Positions 1 through 9,194 of a stretch of DNA of 64,000 nucleotides are shown here, in pieces. The first letter of the stretch is position 1. Every line of letters begins with the position of its first letter. Source of the DNA: Aurantiacibacter zhengii (GTDB lineage Bacteria; Pseudomonadota; Alphaproteobacteria; Sphingomonadales; Sphingomonadaceae); the NCBI RefSeq assembly GCF_003584125.1, contig NZ_QXFL01000001.1, positions 372,001 to 436,000 of the forward strand, in the 5' to 3' direction. The position numbers and the translations under genes were made by a program. The notes beneath the pieces are model-generated. The model saw only the letters and a program-made list of their open reading frames with translations. It searched no databases and was not told where the DNA came from.

Positions 1-1068
1 ATCGGGAGCCTGCGGCGGAAGCGGCGGCTGCGGGGGAAGCGGTGCTTCCGGCGGCAGCGGCGCCTCTGGCGGTGCGGGCGGCTGCGGCATTTCGCTGGCG
101 GCGTAGCTGATCGATGCCGTCAGCGGCAGGGCCAGCGCGGTGGTGGTGATGGCGGCGATGCCAAGGCGGCGACGGCCGGACGATATTTCGGACATGGTGA
201 GGCTCCTCAATCGGTGGATGATCGATTTCTCGCCAAGCACCGGACAAGCCATGGGAGCAGCCAGGGCCAGGTGATGGTCGCCGGTCGCGAAACCGGCAAT
301 CACCTGGGCATAGGCCGCCCGTTCGGACCGCGCACGGCCAGCGACAACGCGCGCATCGCATGCTGCCTCCTGGTCCCTGCGCATCGCTCGCCAGCCCCAC
401 CAGGCGAGCGGATTGAACCAGTGCAAGGCCAACAGCGGCTGCGCCGCGATGTTGGCAACGAGATCGTAGCCGCGATGGTGCGCAAGCTCGTGCGCGATGG
501 CCATGTCGCGGGCCTGTATGTCGTAATGCGCCATGAAGGCAGGAGGCAGGGCCACCACCTTGTCGGCAATACCGAAGGCGACCGGGCTGGAGACCGCCGG
601 CGTTTCCACCAGACGCACCTTGCCCGCATCGCCCACCGGGCGCGCCTGCGCCAGCAGTTCGCGGCGCATCAGCACGTATTCGCGCACGCGCCAGCCGATG
701 AAGATTAGCGCGCCGCCGATCCACAAGGGCAGCAGCAGGTCGGCAACGGCGATGCCCACCATCGGTGCAGTGGCGGCGGACTGGGTGGAGGTAGCAGCCT
801 GCGCCGGATCGGAAATGATCACCATCAGTGGCTGCGCGGCGCTCTCAGCGACGGCTTCCGGTTCTGCGGGGGCCATCCATGCAGGCAGAATGATCGGCGG
901 CATGATGAAGCGCAGAAAAGGCAGCGCCCACAGGGCATAGGCCACCTGCGGACCGCACCAGCGCGAGACCGGGCGGCGCAGCAGCAGGACCAGCGCGATC
1001 AGCAGGCTGGTGTAAATGAAGGTGTCGACCATCCAGTCGGCCCAGCCCATCTCGAGAAGATCGGTCAT
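1..1068 (-). CDS. BlaR1-like M56 metallopeptidase, C-terminus off the window
   Basis: This is a membrane metallopeptidase of the M56 (BlaR1/MecR1) family. Such proteins usually sense cell-wall stress and cleave a BlaI-type repressor. The start ATG overlaps the blaI stop codon by 4 bases. The first 355 or so residues are present. They include hydrophobic segments near residues 14-27 and 40-60, the zinc-binding HELAH motif at residues 193-197, and a further hydrophobic segment near residues 290-310. A Pro/Ala-rich tail with repeated PPEAPLPP-like units then runs off the left edge. The visible part has no penicillin-binding sensor domain; the missing end could hold something else. The pairing with blaI makes the regulatory role likely, but the signal it detects is unknown. 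Confidence 0.88.
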   Translation of the reverse strand, partial: MTDLLEMGWADWMVDTFIYTSLLIALVLLLRRPVSRWCGPQVAYALWALPFLRFIMPPIILPAWMAPAEPEAVAESAAQPLMVIISDPAQAATSTQSAATAPMVGIAVADLLLPLWIGGALIFIGWRVREYVLMRRELLAQARPVGDAGKVRLVETPAVSSPVAFGIADKVVALPPAFMAHYDIQARDMAIAHELAHHRGYDLVANIAAQPLLALHWFNPLAWWGWRAMRRDQEAACDARVVAGRARSERAAYAQVIAGFATGDHHLALAAPMACPVLGEKSIIHRLRSLTMSEISSGRRRLGIAAITTTALALPLTASISYAASEMPQPPAPPEAPLPPEAPLPPQPPLPPQAPD

Positions 1069-1469
1069 TTCTTCATCTCCCGCAGGAGCCGTTCGATCTC
1101 GGCGATGTCATCCTGGCTCAGCGCTTCCTCCTGCGCCAGGTGCGCCAGCAGGGGCGCGGCACGCCCACCGAACAGGCGATCGACCAGCCGCCGCGATTCG
1201 CCGCCGACGTAGGCGGAACGGGCTATCAGCGGCGTATAGAGGAAACGGCGACCGTCTGGCTGGGTAGCCAGCGCGCCTTTCTGGACAAGGCGGGACAGCA
1301 GCGTTTTGACCGTGGGCATGGACCATCCGCGATCCTTGCACACGGTCTCGCACACTTCGGCGGCGGTCTGCGGGCTGTGTTTCCACAGGGCTTCCATCAC
1401 CGCGTGTTCGGCGTCGCTGATGCGCTCGCCGCCGGCTTCGCCCTGCTGGTCTTCGACTCTGGTCGTCAT
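1065..1469 (-). CDS. blaI: BlaI/MecI/CopY family transcriptional repressor
   Basis: This 134-residue winged-helix repressor has the BlaI family layout. A DNA-binding domain covers roughly residues 15-85, with the signature SDAEHAVMEALW and the recognition-helix region MPTVKTLLSRLVQKGAL. A short dimerisation and cleavage tail follows. The start is set at the ATG after GGGGAGGACGAAC, a good ribosome binding site; the frame stays open far upstream but the extension does not resemble the family. The stop overlaps the start of the M56 gene, so the pair is one operon. A palindrome of the BlaI operator type lies just upstream at 1521-1536, which suggests autorepression. Confidence 0.93.
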   Translation of the reverse strand: MTTRVEDQQGEAGGERISDAEHAVMEALWKHSPQTAAEVCETVCKDRGWSMPTVKTLLSRLVQKGALATQPDGRRFLYTPLIARSAYVGGESRRLVDRLFGGRAAPLLAHLAQEEALSQDDIAEIERLLREMKK

Positions 1470-1501
1470 GTTCGTCCTCCCCGAACGATTCAAGCGATCG
1501 A

Positions 1502-1536
1502 CTACGTTTGTAGCCACTACGATTACACCTGTAATC
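1502..1536. promoter_or_regulatory. Putative BlaI operator (double dyad)
   Basis: Two adjacent dyads sit 33 bases upstream of blaI. One is GATTACAccTGTAATC at 1521-1536, with 7-base arms. The other is CTACgtttGTAG at 1502-1513, with 4-base arms. Known BlaI/MecI operators are TACA/TGTA dyads, so the first is a close match. It could control blaI-blaR1 and also the divergent dehydrogenase starting near 1674. Confidence 0.6.
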
Positions 1537-1673
1537 TGAATGGCCTGTGAATGCAAGGTGTGGCCCCGCGTTTCCCCGCCGCCGGCCCGGCCATGTCCTA
1601 TTGCCTGCCTATCCCGGCCATGGCAGGGCTGGCTGCTGGCCGGGGCCACACTCGCGGGTATGGGGAAGATTTC

Positions 1674-2849
1674 GTGAAAGACCGTGACGATTACCGCGTG
1701 CGACGGCTTTCCGATTGCCACAAGATCGCGGACTTTCGCGAACTGGCGCGGCGGCGGCTGCCCTTTCCCGTTTTCAACTACATCGACGGCGCTGCCGATG
1801 ACGAGGCCACGCGGCGGCGTAACACCGCTGCATTTGCCGATGTGGACCTGGTGCCGGACGTGCTGGTGGGCGCGGACAGGCTGGACCTTGCCACCACGAT
1901 CATGGGCCGCGAAACTGCGCTGCCGCTGATGCTCAGCCCCACGGCGTTGCAGCGCATCTTTCACTGGCAGGGGGAGCGCGCGGTGGCCGCCGTCGCCGAA
2001 CGGCACGGGCTCTGGTTCGGCATCTCCAGCCTCTCCACCGTCAGTATAGAGGAAGTGGGCGAGCGCTGGCGCGGCCCCAAGATGCTGCAATACTACTACC
2101 ACAAGGATCGCGGCCTGAACGCGGCACTGGTGGAGCGGGCAAAGGCGGCGAAGTTCGATGCCATCGCGCTGACGGTGGACACCATCGTTTCGGGCAACCG
2201 CGAACGCTGCAAGCGCACCGGCTTCACCACCCCGCCCCGCTTCACGCCGGCCAATGTGCTCAGCTATGCCCGGCACCCGAAATGGGCGCTGAACTTCCTG
2301 TTTCGCGAGAAGTTCGACCTGCCCAACCTCTCCACCTACGTGGAAGCGGGCAGCGGCAAGGCGATCTCGATACAGGACTATTTCAACACCATGCTCGACC
2401 CCGGCCTCAACTGGCAGGCGGCGGAGCGGCTGCGCAATGACTGGGGCGGAATGTTCTGCCTGAAGGGCATCATGTCTGTTGGCGATGCGCGGCGCGCGGC
2501 GGACATGGGCGTGGATGCCATCATGGTCTCGAACCACGGCGGGCGGCAAATGGATGGCGGCCGCGCCCCGTTCGACCAGCTCGCCGAAATTGTCGATGCC
2601 GTGGGGGACCGGGTCGAAGTGATCCTAGACGGCGGCGTGACGCGGGGCAACCACGTGGTGAAGGCGCTGAGCATGGGCGCGAAGGCGGCGAGCGGCGGGC
2701 GGCTTTACCTTTATGCGCTGGCCGCTGCGGGCGAGGAAGGCGTGGAGCGTGCGGTCACGATCCTCTCCGATGAAATCCAGCGCGCCATGAAACTGATGGG
2801 CAAGACCTGCCCGGCAGAGCTTTCGCGCGACAACTTGCGCAGTCGCTGA
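1674..2849 (+). CDS. FMN-dependent alpha-hydroxy-acid dehydrogenase (lactate dehydrogenase-like)
   Basis: This belongs to the flavocytochrome b2/LldD family of FMN enzymes that oxidise L-lactate or related 2-hydroxy acids to 2-oxo acids and pass electrons to the respiratory chain. The protein is 391 residues, the usual family size. It shows the N-terminal FNYIDGAADDE motif, the catalytic-histidine motif SNHGGRQMDG and the FMN phosphate region LDGGVTRG. I chose the GTG after GGGGAAGATTTC; the frame is open upstream to an ATG at 1551, but those residues do not look like the family. The FMN-binding end reads GGRLYLYAL where GRPxLY is more common, so its exact substrate is uncertain. It is divergent from blaI and may share the dyad operator. 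Confidence 0.85.
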   Translation: MKDRDDYRVRRLSDCHKIADFRELARRRLPFPVFNYIDGAADDEATRRRNTAAFADVDLVPDVLVGADRLDLATTIMGRETALPLMLSPTALQRIFHWQGERAVAAVAERHGLWFGISSLSTVSIEEVGERWRGPKMLQYYYHKDRGLNAALVERAKAAKFDAIALTVDTIVSGNRERCKRTGFTTPPRFTPANVLSYARHPKWALNFLFREKFDLPNLSTYVEAGSGKAISIQDYFNTMLDPGLNWQAAERLRNDWGGMFCLKGIMSVGDARRAADMGVDAIMVSNHGGRQMDGGRAPFDQLAEIVDAVGDRVEVILDGGVTRGNHVVKALSMGAKAASGGRLYLYALAAAGEEGVERAVTILSDEIQRAMKLMGKTCPAELSRDNLRSR

Positions 2850-2884
2850 CTGGAACACCCCTGCCCCGCGCCAGTTGCAAGGGC

Positions 2885-3448
2885 ATGAATGATGAAAGCA
2901 AGCGCAAGACCGTCCTCACCAGCCCGCAGCTCCGCCTGATCGGCAGCGTCGACGAGGCGATGTACGCCGAATTTCGCGACCAGCTGGCCAATGCGCCAAA
3001 GGAAGGTCCGCTTGTCGTCGCCATCACCACGCTGGGCGGTAACCCGGAAGTCGCCCGCACCATGGCCGACGACGTGCGCCTGTTGCGCGAACCGGGCCGC
3101 GAGATCTATTTCCTCGGCAAGTCGGCGGTCTATTCCGCCGGAGCGACCTTCATGGCCGGGTTCCCCGTCAGCCATCGTTTCATGACCAAGGATTCCAGCC
3201 TGCTGATCCACGAGCGGCAGATCGCCAAGACGATCAACCTCTCCGGCCCGCTGAAAAGCTGTATCGACCAACTGAAAGGCGCGCTGAACGAGATCGAACA
3301 TTCCATCGAAATCGAGGAAGCCGGTTTCCGCGACATCGTGGAAGGCAGCAACGTTTCGTTCGAGGACGTTCGCGACCGCGCGCCGGAGAACTGGTATATC
3401 GGCTGCGAAGAGGCGAAGGACCTGGGCCTGATCGCCGAAGTGATCTGA
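2885..3448 (+). CDS. ClpP-fold (S14) serine protease-like protein
   Basis: This 187-residue protein belongs to the ClpP/crotonase-fold peptidase group. Visible features are the oxyanion-loop region TTLGGNPEVA (about residues 47-56), the nucleophile-type motif VYSAGATFMA with Ser near residue 82, and the histidine motif LLIHERQ near residue 109. These match a ClpP catalytic Ser-His arrangement. It is divergent from housekeeping ClpP, which has a longer and more conserved N-terminus, so it is probably an accessory ClpP-like protease. It could also have lost partnership with a Clp ATPase; no Clp ATPase gene is nearby. It lies 35 bases after the dehydrogenase gene. Confidence 0.75.
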   Translation: MNDESKRKTVLTSPQLRLIGSVDEAMYAEFRDQLANAPKEGPLVVAITTLGGNPEVARTMADDVRLLREPGREIYFLGKSAVYSAGATFMAGFPVSHRFMTKDSSLLIHERQIAKTINLSGPLKSCIDQLKGALNEIEHSIEIEEAGFRDIVEGSNVSFEDVRDRAPENWYIGCEEAKDLGLIAEVI

Positions 3449-3482
3449 CCCGGCCCTTCGCCCGGTTTACCCGGACCGCGAT

Positions 3483-4862
3483 CTAAGCGAGCGCGTCTTC
3501 TTCATTCCGGCCCACGGCGGACCAGTCGACCTTGCGGGTGGCGAACATCACGCCCGCCAGCGCAGCGAACAGCAGCAGCGATCCGATTACCAGTGAGTAG
3601 GTCTCCTCGTTCAGCAGCACGTAGAGCACGCTGTAGAGCCCGGCCAGCATTGCGCCGATGAAGCCTGCCCGTTTCCACGTGCCCAGAATTGCCGCGCTGT
3701 AAGCGGTCAGCAGTCCTATGATGGCGGTTGCCGCCACCAGGTAGGCGAGCGCGAAGCCGATCACCTCGGCAAAGGCCAACAACATCACGAAGAACAGCAC
3801 CAATCCCGCACCTGTCAGCAGGTATTCCGCCGTCGCCACGCGGGCGCCGCCCACGATGTCGAACATCAGCAGCGCGGCAAAGGTGAAGCCGATGAACAGG
3901 AAGCCGTACTTCACCGCGCGGTCCACCTGGCTGTAAAGATCGACCGGCTCGACCAGGCCGATTGTGGCGGGGCGATCGGCGCTGGCTTCCGCCTCCCCAA
4001 ACTGGCCCGGTGCGGGGCTGGCGGGCTGGTCCGTCACGGCGAGCAGGCCCTGACCCAGCGCCAGGTTGGTGATGCCGGGATAGACCGCGGTAAAGCCATC
4101 CTCTCCCGTTTCGGACTGCGATGGTTCGGGCAGGTAGCCGCCGGTGAAGCTGGGATGCGGCCATGGCGAGGTAACCCGCCACTCGGTATCGCCGCCACGC
4201 GGGACCAGCGAGATAGCGCGCGTGCCACGCAGGCCATAGCTCCAGCTGGCATCCAGCGCGCCTTCACCGTCCCAGCCGGAAACCGGCGCGGAGAAGCCCG
4301 ATCCGCCGGTGGCCGCCGGGCCATTGCCCGGGCGCAGGTCCAGCGATTCGCCGTCGGCGGAAACGCTGGCACCGTCCGACAGGCCGCGCGTGTCGGAAAT
4401 GCCGAAGCGCAGTTCGGCCTCGTCAAACAGCAGGTCCTCCTGCGTTATATCGAACCGGTCCAGCTCGCTGGTGAGGGCATAGCGAGCCGTGCCCTCCAAC
4501 GCGCCGGAATAGACGACGCTCTGATAGATGGCGTAGCCCTTGCGATCGGGATCGAGCCGGGTGGCGATGGTCTGACGCTGCGGGGAAACGAACAGCTCAC
4601 GCCGCACTTGCTGCCGCCGTTCGCGTACAACGCCGTCCACCGTCTCTGCCTGCACGACCTGGGTGAGGTAGGGGATGACCAGCAGCGGACCGGTGACGGT
4701 CTGCGGACCGCCCCACCCCTGCGCGATCTGCGCCTGCGCCTGCTCGGACCGGTTCTCCCGGTCGTACACCAGCGCATAGACCATCAGCAGCGGCACGATC
4801 AGCACCGCTGCGGCAAGGCCCGCCAGCATCAGTTTCGTTCCGGGGCTTCGTTCACGTCTCAT
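3483..4862 (-). CDS. creD: CreD family inner-membrane protein
   Basis: CreD is an inner-membrane protein. In other bacteria it is induced by the CreBC system and affects envelope integrity and beta-lactam tolerance. The 459-residue protein has one N-terminal membrane segment (about residues 10-28) and a large periplasmic region. A C-terminal block of about five membrane helices then begins near VKYGFLFIGFTFAAL and ends LNEETYSLVIGSLLLF, a typical CreD ending. The start is the ATG after GGAGACGAAGCG; the upstream open frame is out of family. No creBC genes are in the window. It converges on the ClpP-like gene and diverges from the cyclophilin gene. Confidence 0.88.
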   Translation of the reverse strand: MRRERSPGTKLMLAGLAAAVLIVPLLMVYALVYDRENRSEQAQAQIAQGWGGPQTVTGPLLVIPYLTQVVQAETVDGVVRERRQQVRRELFVSPQRQTIATRLDPDRKGYAIYQSVVYSGALEGTARYALTSELDRFDITQEDLLFDEAELRFGISDTRGLSDGASVSADGESLDLRPGNGPAATGGSGFSAPVSGWDGEGALDASWSYGLRGTRAISLVPRGGDTEWRVTSPWPHPSFTGGYLPEPSQSETGEDGFTAVYPGITNLALGQGLLAVTDQPASPAPGQFGEAEASADRPATIGLVEPVDLYSQVDRAVKYGFLFIGFTFAALLMFDIVGGARVATAEYLLTGAGLVLFFVMLLAFAEVIGFALAYLVAATAIIGLLTAYSAAILGTWKRAGFIGAMLAGLYSVLYVLLNEETYSLVIGSLLLFAALAGVMFATRKVDWSAVGRNEEDALA

Positions 4863-4994
4863 CGCTTCGTCTCCATCCGATAATTGCGGTGAACCGTTCT
4901 CTGGTAGCGACGAACTGAATGTCTGGTGAACTCGCGCGCGCCCGCGAGGGCTCGTCTGTTGCCGCCGCACGCATGGCGTTGCAGGGTGCCCGGC

Positions 4995-5642
4995 ATGCTG
5001 AAACGATTCGCCGTTGCCCTCGCCTTGCTCGCCGCGCCGCTGTCTGCCCAGGACGCGCCTGAAACGCCGCCAGAGCCGCAGTACGAAACCACGAACGTGG
5101 TGCTGGAAACCACCATGGGCGACATCGTGATCGCGCTGGAGACAGAGCGCGCGCCAATCACAGCGGGCAATTTCCTGCGCTACGTGGAGGAGGACCGCTT
5201 CGACGGCACGGTGTTCTACCGCGCGATGCCGCTCGACTGGGGAGACCAGCCCAACGGCCTGATCCAGGGCGGTACGCAGTGGGAACCCGACAGGGTGCTG
5301 CCGGGCATCGAGCACGAGCCAACGACGCTGACCGGCCTGAGCCACACGCGCGGCGCGTTATCGATGGCGATGGGGGAGCCGGGCACTGCCAACGGCGACT
5401 TCTCGATCATGCTGGGCGACCAGACCGGCCTGGACGCCAAGCCAGATGCCGATGACCCTGTTTGGCGCAACGGCTATGCCGTGTTCGGCTACGTCATCGA
5501 CGGGATGGACGTAGTGGAAGCGATCCATGCCGCGCCGGTCGATCCGGACAAGGGCGAAGGCTGGATGAAGGGCCAGATGCTGGCAGAGCCGGTGGAAATC
5601 GTGGAAGCGCGCGTCGTTACCGAAAGCGCGCAAGCCGAATAG
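4995..5642 (+). CDS. Periplasmic peptidyl-prolyl cis-trans isomerase (cyclophilin type)
   Basis: This cyclophilin-fold proline isomerase probably assists folding in the periplasm. The 215-residue protein starts with a cleavable signal peptide (MLKRFAVALALLAAPLSAQ). The cyclophilin domain follows from VVLETTMGDIVIALE, with AGNFLRYVEEDRFDGTVFYR, an IQGG motif, and a region around SMAMGEPGTANGDFSIMLGD. The isomerase motif that normally reads FFI reads DFSIML here. I chose the ATG that gives a clean signal peptide over one 23 codons upstream. It is convergent with the M20 peptidase gene, with only 3 bases between stops. Confidence 0.88.
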   Translation: MLKRFAVALALLAAPLSAQDAPETPPEPQYETTNVVLETTMGDIVIALETERAPITAGNFLRYVEEDRFDGTVFYRAMPLDWGDQPNGLIQGGTQWEPDRVLPGIEHEPTTLTGLSHTRGALSMAMGEPGTANGDFSIMLGDQTGLDAKPDADDPVWRNGYAVFGYVIDGMDVVEAIHAAPVDPDKGEGWMKGQMLAEPVEIVEARVVTESAQAE

Positions 5643-5645
5643 GGT

Positions 5646-6965
5646 TCAGTCCCGCGCCGGGGTTTCTGCCGCCAGCCTGCTCATCAGGATCGCGGCCCGC
5701 TGCGCCTGCCGCGTGAAACTGCGCAGGTCCGCGCTCTCGCCCACCGCATGGCTGCCCGATCCATCCGGGCCCATGCCCGCCAGCCCGTCGGCATAGGGCG
5801 CGACGAAGCTGATATCGGCGGCCCCGCGCAGGGCGGGCGGATAGATGCCCATTTCACCCAGCCCCATGTCCGCGTTGATCGCGTTCAGCCGGGCCAGCAG
5901 CGCGCTGCTTCCCTCGGTCGGCGACATCGGCGGGTAACTGAACTCGAACTCTATCGTCGCATCGGTGCCGGGCAGGTTGGCATCGACAATGGCCTGCATC
6001 GCGGCAACCGCGCGATCGGTCTGTTCCTGGGTCAAGGTACGCAGATCGCCGCGCGCCACGGCGTCGGAGGGGATGATGTTGGTCTTGCCGCTGCCCGCGG
6101 CCGAGAGGTTGTCATCCCCCAGCGCGGCGGGGGTGCCGCCGGCCATGAAACCCACATTGTAGGTCAGGTTCTCTTCCGGCAACTGCGTGCGGAAGCCATC
6201 GAGGATGCGCGCCATCTCGTAAATCGCGCCGTATCCCGACCCTTCGCTGAACACGCGCGAGGAATGGCCGGTGCGGCCCGTGGTCGTCAGCGTCCAGCTG
6301 TTCGACGAACGCCGCGCGACCACGCCCATGTCGCGCCCATCCACCACCGAGAGCCCCTCGAACCCCAGCGCCACGTCGGCCCACTGGCCCGCCTCGATCA
6401 GGTGCTGACGCGATTGTGCGATCGGATCGCCCGCATCCTCCTCGTCCCCCGTCAGCGCGACGACGATGTTGGCACCGTCAAGCGTGCCCGCCGCCTGCAT
6501 GGCGCGCAGGGAGGAAAGGATCACGACGATACCGCCCTTGTCATCGACCACCCCCGGCCCGGTGGCAGTGTCCCCGTCGCGGACGAATTGCTGGAATGGC
6601 GAGTCCGGTTCGAACACGGTGTCAATATGGCCGATCATCAGGATGCGGGTGCTATCCGGATCCCCCTCGCGGCGCGCAAAGAGGTGTCCGGCGCGGTCGA
6701 CATGGCTCTGGTCGATCCACTCCACATCGAAGCCCAGCGCCTCGAATTCGGGCATGAGCATCTGCCCGACTTCGCGCACGCCGTCATGGTTGTAGGTGCC
6801 GGAATTGACGTTGGTTATGGCTTCGAGAAGGGCGACATCGTTCTCGAAACTCGCTTCCACGCTCTGGATCATCACCTGTTCGGCAGGGGTGATCTGCGCG
6901 TGTGCGGGGGCAGAAAGGGCGATGGCGGAGCCGACAAGCAGCCCGCTGGCGATTCGAGAAGACAT
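5646..6965 (-). CDS. Exported M20 family metallopeptidase
   Basis: This 439-residue zinc peptidase of the M20/M28 group is related to glutamate carboxypeptidase/CPG2 and would cleave amino-acid or peptide amide bonds outside the cytoplasm. A signal peptide covers residues 1-24, ending SAPAHAQ. The metal-binding and catalytic motifs are present in order: GHIDTVF, VDDKGGIVVIL, and TGDEEDAG with the general-base glutamate pair. The dimerisation region GRTGHSSRVF follows, and a late GSGSHAVGE motif supplies a ligand histidine. No substrate can be named from sequence. It stands alone between the cyclophilin gene and the sdh operon. Confidence 0.88.
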   Translation of the reverse strand: MSSRIASGLLVGSAIALSAPAHAQITPAEQVMIQSVEASFENDVALLEAITNVNSGTYNHDGVREVGQMLMPEFEALGFDVEWIDQSHVDRAGHLFARREGDPDSTRILMIGHIDTVFEPDSPFQQFVRDGDTATGPGVVDDKGGIVVILSSLRAMQAAGTLDGANIVVALTGDEEDAGDPIAQSRQHLIEAGQWADVALGFEGLSVVDGRDMGVVARRSSNSWTLTTTGRTGHSSRVFSEGSGYGAIYEMARILDGFRTQLPEENLTYNVGFMAGGTPAALGDDNLSAAGSGKTNIIPSDAVARGDLRTLTQEQTDRAVAAMQAIVDANLPGTDATIEFEFSYPPMSPTEGSSALLARLNAINADMGLGEMGIYPPALRGAADISFVAPYADGLAGMGPDGSGSHAVGESADLRSFTRQAQRAAILMSRLAAETPARD

Positions 6966-7007
6966 CCGTGAAGGTTAGCCGAGCCCCGGCTGTCGGCAAG
7001 TGCGCAG

Positions 7008-7361
7008 TCAGTCCCGCGATCGAGCAATAATCGCCGCCAGATCATCCGGCACCGGCATCGGGCGAAATGGGCTGACCTCGGCACCGCCCGTGTTGCCTTC
7101 GGGAATCCAGCCGACCGCGGTCTTGGTAGCTGCACCGATAATGCGAACGACCTGTCCGAACATTTCGCGCCCGCTACCTTGCCGCCATGCCCAGCACAGC
7201 ATCGCCACATGCACCGCCACATGATCGCGGGTAGAATACTGGCTGAGGATATGCGCCCGCTCCAGCCGAGCGAACGCATCGTTCACCCGTCCTTCGCGTT
7301 CCAACCGGCCAGCCTCCGCCAACTCTTCGCGGACGAAGCGGCGAAGGCGGCGGTTGTCCAT
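7008..7361 (-). CDS. DUF3703 protein downstream of sdhA
   Basis: This 117-residue cytoplasmic protein resembles DUF3703, a family of unknown function. Features are the N-terminal RxxVREELAEAGRLEREG region, then AFARLERAHILSQYSTRDHVAVH and MLCWAWRQ. No signal peptide or membrane segment is visible. Its ATG overlaps the sdhA stop by one base (TGATG), so it is translationally coupled to sdhA and is the last gene of this operon. A TTG one codon upstream is possible but less likely. Whether it has anything to do with succinate dehydrogenase is unknown; sdhB often follows sdhA, so its position is notable. Confidence 0.75.
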   Translation of the reverse strand: MDNRRLRRFVREELAEAGRLEREGRVNDAFARLERAHILSQYSTRDHVAVHVAMLCWAWRQGSGREMFGQVVRIIGAATKTAVGWIPEGNTGGAEVSPFRPMPVPDDLAAIIARSRD

Positions 7362-9193
7362 CAATACACCCGTTTCTTCGGCTCGATGTACTTGATGTCG
7401 TCGGTCAGCGTGTATTCGTGGACCGGGCGGTAGTCGATCTTCACGTCACCGCCCTTGCCGCCCCAGCCTTCGAACCAAGCTGCGGTGTGCTTCATCCACT
7501 CGGCATCGTTGCGATCGGGGAAATCCTCGTGCGCGTGAGCGCCGCGGCTTTCCTTGCGGTTTTCCGCGCTGGACATCGTCACCACGGCCTGCGCCATCAG
7601 GTTGTCGAGTTCCAGCGTCTCGATCAGATCGCTGTTCCAGATCAGCGAGCGGTCGCTGACCTTGATGTCCTGCATGCGCTTGTTGGTCTCGGCCAGCGAC
7701 TTGACGCCCGCTGCCATCAGCTCGCTGTCGCGGAACACGGCGGCGTGCTTCTGCATCGTCTTCTGCATCTCGGCACGCACCGCTGCGGTGGGCGATCCGC
7801 CATCGGCGTGGCGGAAGTGGTCGAGACGGCCAAGCGCGAAATCGGCGCTGTCGGGTGCGAGTTCGTCGTGGCTCTGGCCCGGCGTGATCAGTTCCTTCAG
7901 GCGGAAGCCGGTCGCGCGGCCGAACACCACGAGGTCGATCAGCGAGTTCGAACCCAGGCGGTTCGCCCCGTGCACCGAAACGCAGGCCGCCTCGCCCACG
8001 GCGAACAGGCCGGGCACCACGGTATCGGGATTGCCGTCTGCGCCAATGGTCACGACTTCGCCGTGGTAGTTACAGGGGATGCCGCCCATGTTGTAATGCA
8101 CCGTCGGGGTGACCGGCAGCGGCTGGCGCGTCAGGTCGACGCCGGCAAAGATCTTGCCGCTTTCGGTGATGCCGGGAAGGCGTTCGGCCAGCACCTTGGG
8201 ATCGATGTGATCGAGGTGCAGGTGAATGTGATCCTTGTCCGGCCCCACGCCGCGCCCTTCGCGCATTTCCAGCGCCATCGAGCGCGATACGACATCGCGG
8301 CTGGCGAGGTCCTTCGCACTGGGGGCATAGCGTTCCATGAACCGCTCGCCCTCGGAATTGGTGAGGTAGCCGCCCTCCCCGCGTGCGCCCTCTGTAATCA
8401 GCACGCCCGCGCCGTAGATGCCGGTGGGGTGGAACTGCACGAATTCCATGTCCTGCAATGGCAGGCCGGCGCGCAGCACCATGCCGCCGCCGTCACCCGT
8501 GCAGGTGTGGGCGCTGGTGGCGGTGAAGTAACAGCGGCCATAGCCGCCCGTTGCCAGCACCACGCCGTGGCTGCGGAAACGGTGGATCGAACCATCGTCC
8601 AGGCACATGGCGAGCACGCCGACGCAGGCGCCGTCCTTCATGATCAGGTCGATGGCGAAGTATTCGATATAGAAATCTGCGCTATACTTCAGGCTCTGCT
8701 GGTAGAGCGCGTGCAGCATGGCGTGGCCGGTGCGGTCAGCCGCGGCGCAGGTGCGCTGCACCGGCGGGCCTTCGCCCATGTTCTGCATGTGCCCGCCAAA
8801 GGGGCGCTGGTAGATCGTGCCGTCCTCGTTACGGCTGAACGGCACGCCCGCGTGCTCCAGCTCGTAAACCGCCTGCGGGGCTTCGCGTGCAAGGTATTCG
8901 ATGGCGTCCTGGTCGCCCAGCCAGTCGGCACCCTTCACGGTGTCGTACATGTGCCACTGCCAGTGATCGGGCGTATTGTTGCCCAGCGAAGCGGCGATGC
9001 CGCCCTGCGCTGCCACCGTGTGCGAACGGGTGGGGAAGACCTTGGAAATGTTGGCCGTCTTCAGGCCCGCTTCTGCCGCGCCCATGGTCGCGCGCAGGCC
9101 CGAGCCGCCCGCGCCCACCACGACCACGTCATAGGTGTGGTCGATGATCGGGTAGGCTTTGCCGTTGATTTCGAAGGTGGCTTTATGTGCCAT
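7361..9193 (-). CDS. sdhA: Succinate dehydrogenase flavoprotein subunit
   Basis: SdhA holds covalent FAD and oxidises succinate to fumarate in complex II on the inner face of the cytoplasmic membrane. The 610-residue length is normal. The FAD-binding motif [17 protein letters not shown] is near residue 19, followed by [16 protein letters not shown] around the flavinylation histidine. The active-site region [26 protein letters not shown] is complete, as are HTMGG-like [15 protein letters not shown] and the C-terminal RRESRGAH equivalent [17 protein letters not shown]. The chosen start gives the usual N-terminus; an upstream ATG would add 22 residues overlapping sdhD. It sits 1 base after the sdhD stop. 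Confidence 0.98.
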   Translation of the reverse strand: MAHKATFEINGKAYPIIDHTYDVVVVGAGGSGLRATMGAAEAGLKTANISKVFPTRSHTVAAQGGIAASLGNNTPDHWQWHMYDTVKGADWLGDQDAIEYLAREAPQAVYELEHAGVPFSRNEDGTIYQRPFGGHMQNMGEGPPVQRTCAAADRTGHAMLHALYQQSLKYSADFYIEYFAIDLIMKDGACVGVLAMCLDDGSIHRFRSHGVVLATGGYGRCYFTATSAHTCTGDGGGMVLRAGLPLQDMEFVQFHPTGIYGAGVLITEGARGEGGYLTNSEGERFMERYAPSAKDLASRDVVSRSMALEMREGRGVGPDKDHIHLHLDHIDPKVLAERLPGITESGKIFAGVDLTRQPLPVTPTVHYNMGGIPCNYHGEVVTIGADGNPDTVVPGLFAVGEAACVSVHGANRLGSNSLIDLVVFGRATGFRLKELITPGQSHDELAPDSADFALGRLDHFRHADGGSPTAAVRAEMQKTMQKHAAVFRDSELMAAGVKSLAETNKRMQDIKVSDRSLIWNSDLIETLELDNLMAQAVVTMSSAENRKESRGAHAHEDFPDRNDAEWMKHTAAWFEGWGGKGGDVKIDYRPVHEYTLTDDIKYIEPKKRVY

Positions 9194-9194
9194 G

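Noticed and set aside
2850-3482. Terminator between the ClpP-like gene and creD
   Set aside because: GC-rich repeats (CCCGG) occur, but they form no convincing stem and there is no T tract.
4889-4930. Two GTGAA blocks upstream of creD that recall the CreB tag
   Set aside because: The tag is TTCAC-N6-TTCAC, but here the copies start 37 bases apart, so spacing does not fit.
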